The notes under the pieces are model-generated. The model ran no database searches. It was not told where the DNA came from and was given only the letters and a program-made list of their open reading frames with translations. A stretch of 16,132 bases of DNA from an uncultured Desulfobacterium sp. GTDB taxonomy: Bacteria; Desulfobacterota; Desulfobacteria; Desulfobacterales; Desulfobacteraceae. The translations under genes and the position numbers were made by a program. How positions within the stretch are numbered: the first letter of the stretch is position 1; every line of letters starts with the position of its first letter. Positions 15,901 through 16,132 of the stretch are shown here, one piece after another. The DNA is taken from assembly GCA_937124525.1 (NCBI GenBank), contig CAKZLA010000322.1, positions 1-16,132 on the forward strand. Reading direction: 5' to 3'.

Positions 15901-16132
15901 GTTCAACCATTTCAGACCAGGGTCCCGTGACTATTTTTATGTTTGTCCCGGAATGTTCATTAATGTACCTGATCAGATCAACATCAAATCCTTCTACGGA
16001 ACCATCCAGCTTTTTTATTACATATGGTTCCCAACGATGGTCGGTTCCAATCCTGATCACCGGATGTGCTTTAAGAAAAATCTTTTCTTCTTTAGTCAGT
16101 TCTATTTTAATAATTTGGGGACTTCCTGTATT
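12947..16132 (-). CDS. Hybrid sensor histidine kinase with two periplasmic solute-binding domains (partial)
   Basis: The reading frame stays open to the window edge, 24 codons beyond the GTG at 16060 (ending LTKEEKIFLKAHPVIRIG), so the true start and any signal segment lie outside. Numbering from 16060, two family-3 solute-binding domains (about 1-225 and 240-465) sense small ligands in the periplasm, as in BvgS/EvgS. A membrane helix follows (about 478-502), then a PAS domain (about 525-640). The kinase core has H671 in GGIAHDFNN, the N box near 781, DQGVGI, and GSGLGL near 840. A C-terminal receiver domain has its phosphate-accepting aspartate at D958 (VILDLTVPG). It should autophosphorylate on H671 and pass phosphate to D958. 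No partner response regulator or phosphotransfer protein is visible. The ligand is unknown; family-3 binding domains usually take amino acids. Confidence 0.93.
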   Translation of the reverse strand, partial: NTGSPQIIKIELTKEEKIFLKAHPVIRIGTDHRWEPYVIKKLDGSVEGFDVDLIRYINEHSGTNIKIVTGPWSEMVEQAKHLQIDGLAISAAAREREPFFNFSQPYISSFPTFVVAGNSKVKIYGMEDFKGKSIAILKGNQFYLNLLGKYPSINIIESPSETDAIKLTIEGKVDAAIVATTIYNNYYKIFPKQIKVGYVATDNPLNLVYSIRKDWPELVSIIDKALASLPQKIKNSFSSRWFGFNLSVFNVYKDMEIIPLTAREKAWIKEHPEINLGVDPTWQPIEFIDNKGQHQGVSSDYVRILNRRLGLNMKIIPNLSWLQIMKAVPEKAVDVLPGVAKTLEREKYLNYSQPYIYIDWVIISHTKTPEIKSLADLKGRVTAVDEGYPSQYRMEQQYPDIPLIKRNTTLDVLHSVIEGEAEAAVVERNAATMIIQGYRIHSLKIDQHVFENNDPIAFGVRKDWPELVHILNKGLLSIVQDERDMIEQKWLAVPITIGFTKMDMLRIVFYVIAVMGIFLVYFLFWNRRQQREIGERIKAEQALEASYSLMKIGESIAQLGFFERNWQTKQENWSEGFCSLLGFENPEVYTNGQFVKFIHKNDRQRVKTHVQDTLEAKTSMDIEFQIVRLDGNILDVHGMGINTYDNDGMPLIARGTLQDISARKHAEEEKIKLQSQLQQSQKMESIGTLAGGIAHDFNNMLGVITGNISYALTHFNQDDELYEVLYDVQQSCKQAQNLTHQLLTFSKGGAPIKKLADINALIKESAIFSTRGTKANCSFELSNELWVAEIDDGQINQVMGNLLINANQAMPDGGTITIRTENVKFDSDSGLPLPAGKYVNIMVEDQGVGISEKDLSKIFDPYFSTKKKGSGLGLASTYSIIKKHGGHITAYSAIDKGTIFNIYLPASSKTIEKTNDSKKLPHTGGHGRILIMDDQEIILKMASRMLERIGYETKFATDGAKAIESFRKAYESRSPFDLVILDLTVPGGMGGAETIPELLKIDPELKAVVSSGYSNDPIMSHYQDYGFCGVMPKPYTKDQLGRVLNQILGKTQSRPHDLISR

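Noticed and set aside
1..16132. CRISPR array
   Set aside because: No regularly spaced direct repeats and no cas-like genes were seen.

Overview
The window reads as accessory chromosome of a sulfate-reducing deltaproteobacterium (Desulfobacterales, Desulfobacterium/Desulfobacula type). The main reason is a full-length DsrP-like quinol-oxidising membrane subunit of the Dsr electron-transfer complex. Supporting signs are a GctB-type CoA-transferase, a sigma-54 activator, a large hybrid sensor kinase and several decayed mobile elements. The genus is inferred from gene content, not proven.

Layout: (1) 1-815, the last codons of one gene, probably the alpha subunit of a CoA-transferase, overlapping the complete beta subunit. 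(2) 841-979, a decayed palindromic MITE-like element, followed by an unassigned stretch. (3) 1134-1916 on the minus strand, an IclR-family regulator. (4) 2106-2232, a second small element with 19-bp perfect inverted ends, just before the ribosome binding site of a PAS/sigma-54 activator (2258-4039). (5) 4040-4494, non-coding, with two related hairpins. (6) 4495-7701, a 1068-residue MalT-like ATPase/TPR regulator whose DNA-binding end is of SARP/BTAD type rather than LuxR type. (7) 7752-8216 on the minus strand, a Nim/pyridoxamine-phosphate-oxidase-like flavin protein. (8) 8360-8458, a 32-codon relic that copies the start of the 4495 regulator, then a terminator hairpin, then dsrP alone (8562-9719).

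From 9720 to about 12946 the DNA is a gene graveyard. It holds a GC-rich palindromic patch, an acetolactate-synthase-like pseudogene lacking its cofactor-binding core, and a DJ-1/PfpI gene cut off after its catalytic cysteine. The cut is at the left end of an IS3-family element whose transposase has lost the first two acidic residues of the DDE triad. Between the transposase stop and the presumed right end lie about 700 bp of extra DNA with strong paired arms and a small basic protein gene.

The window closes with a minus-strand hybrid histidine kinase carrying two tandem periplasmic solute-binding domains; its N terminus lies beyond the window edge.

How the parts work together is mostly inference. 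The IclR protein is a plausible regulator of the CoA-transferase genes. The SARP-like regulator and dsrP look historically linked, because a copy of the regulator's start lies directly in front of dsrP. No CRISPR array, tRNA or rRNA was seen.
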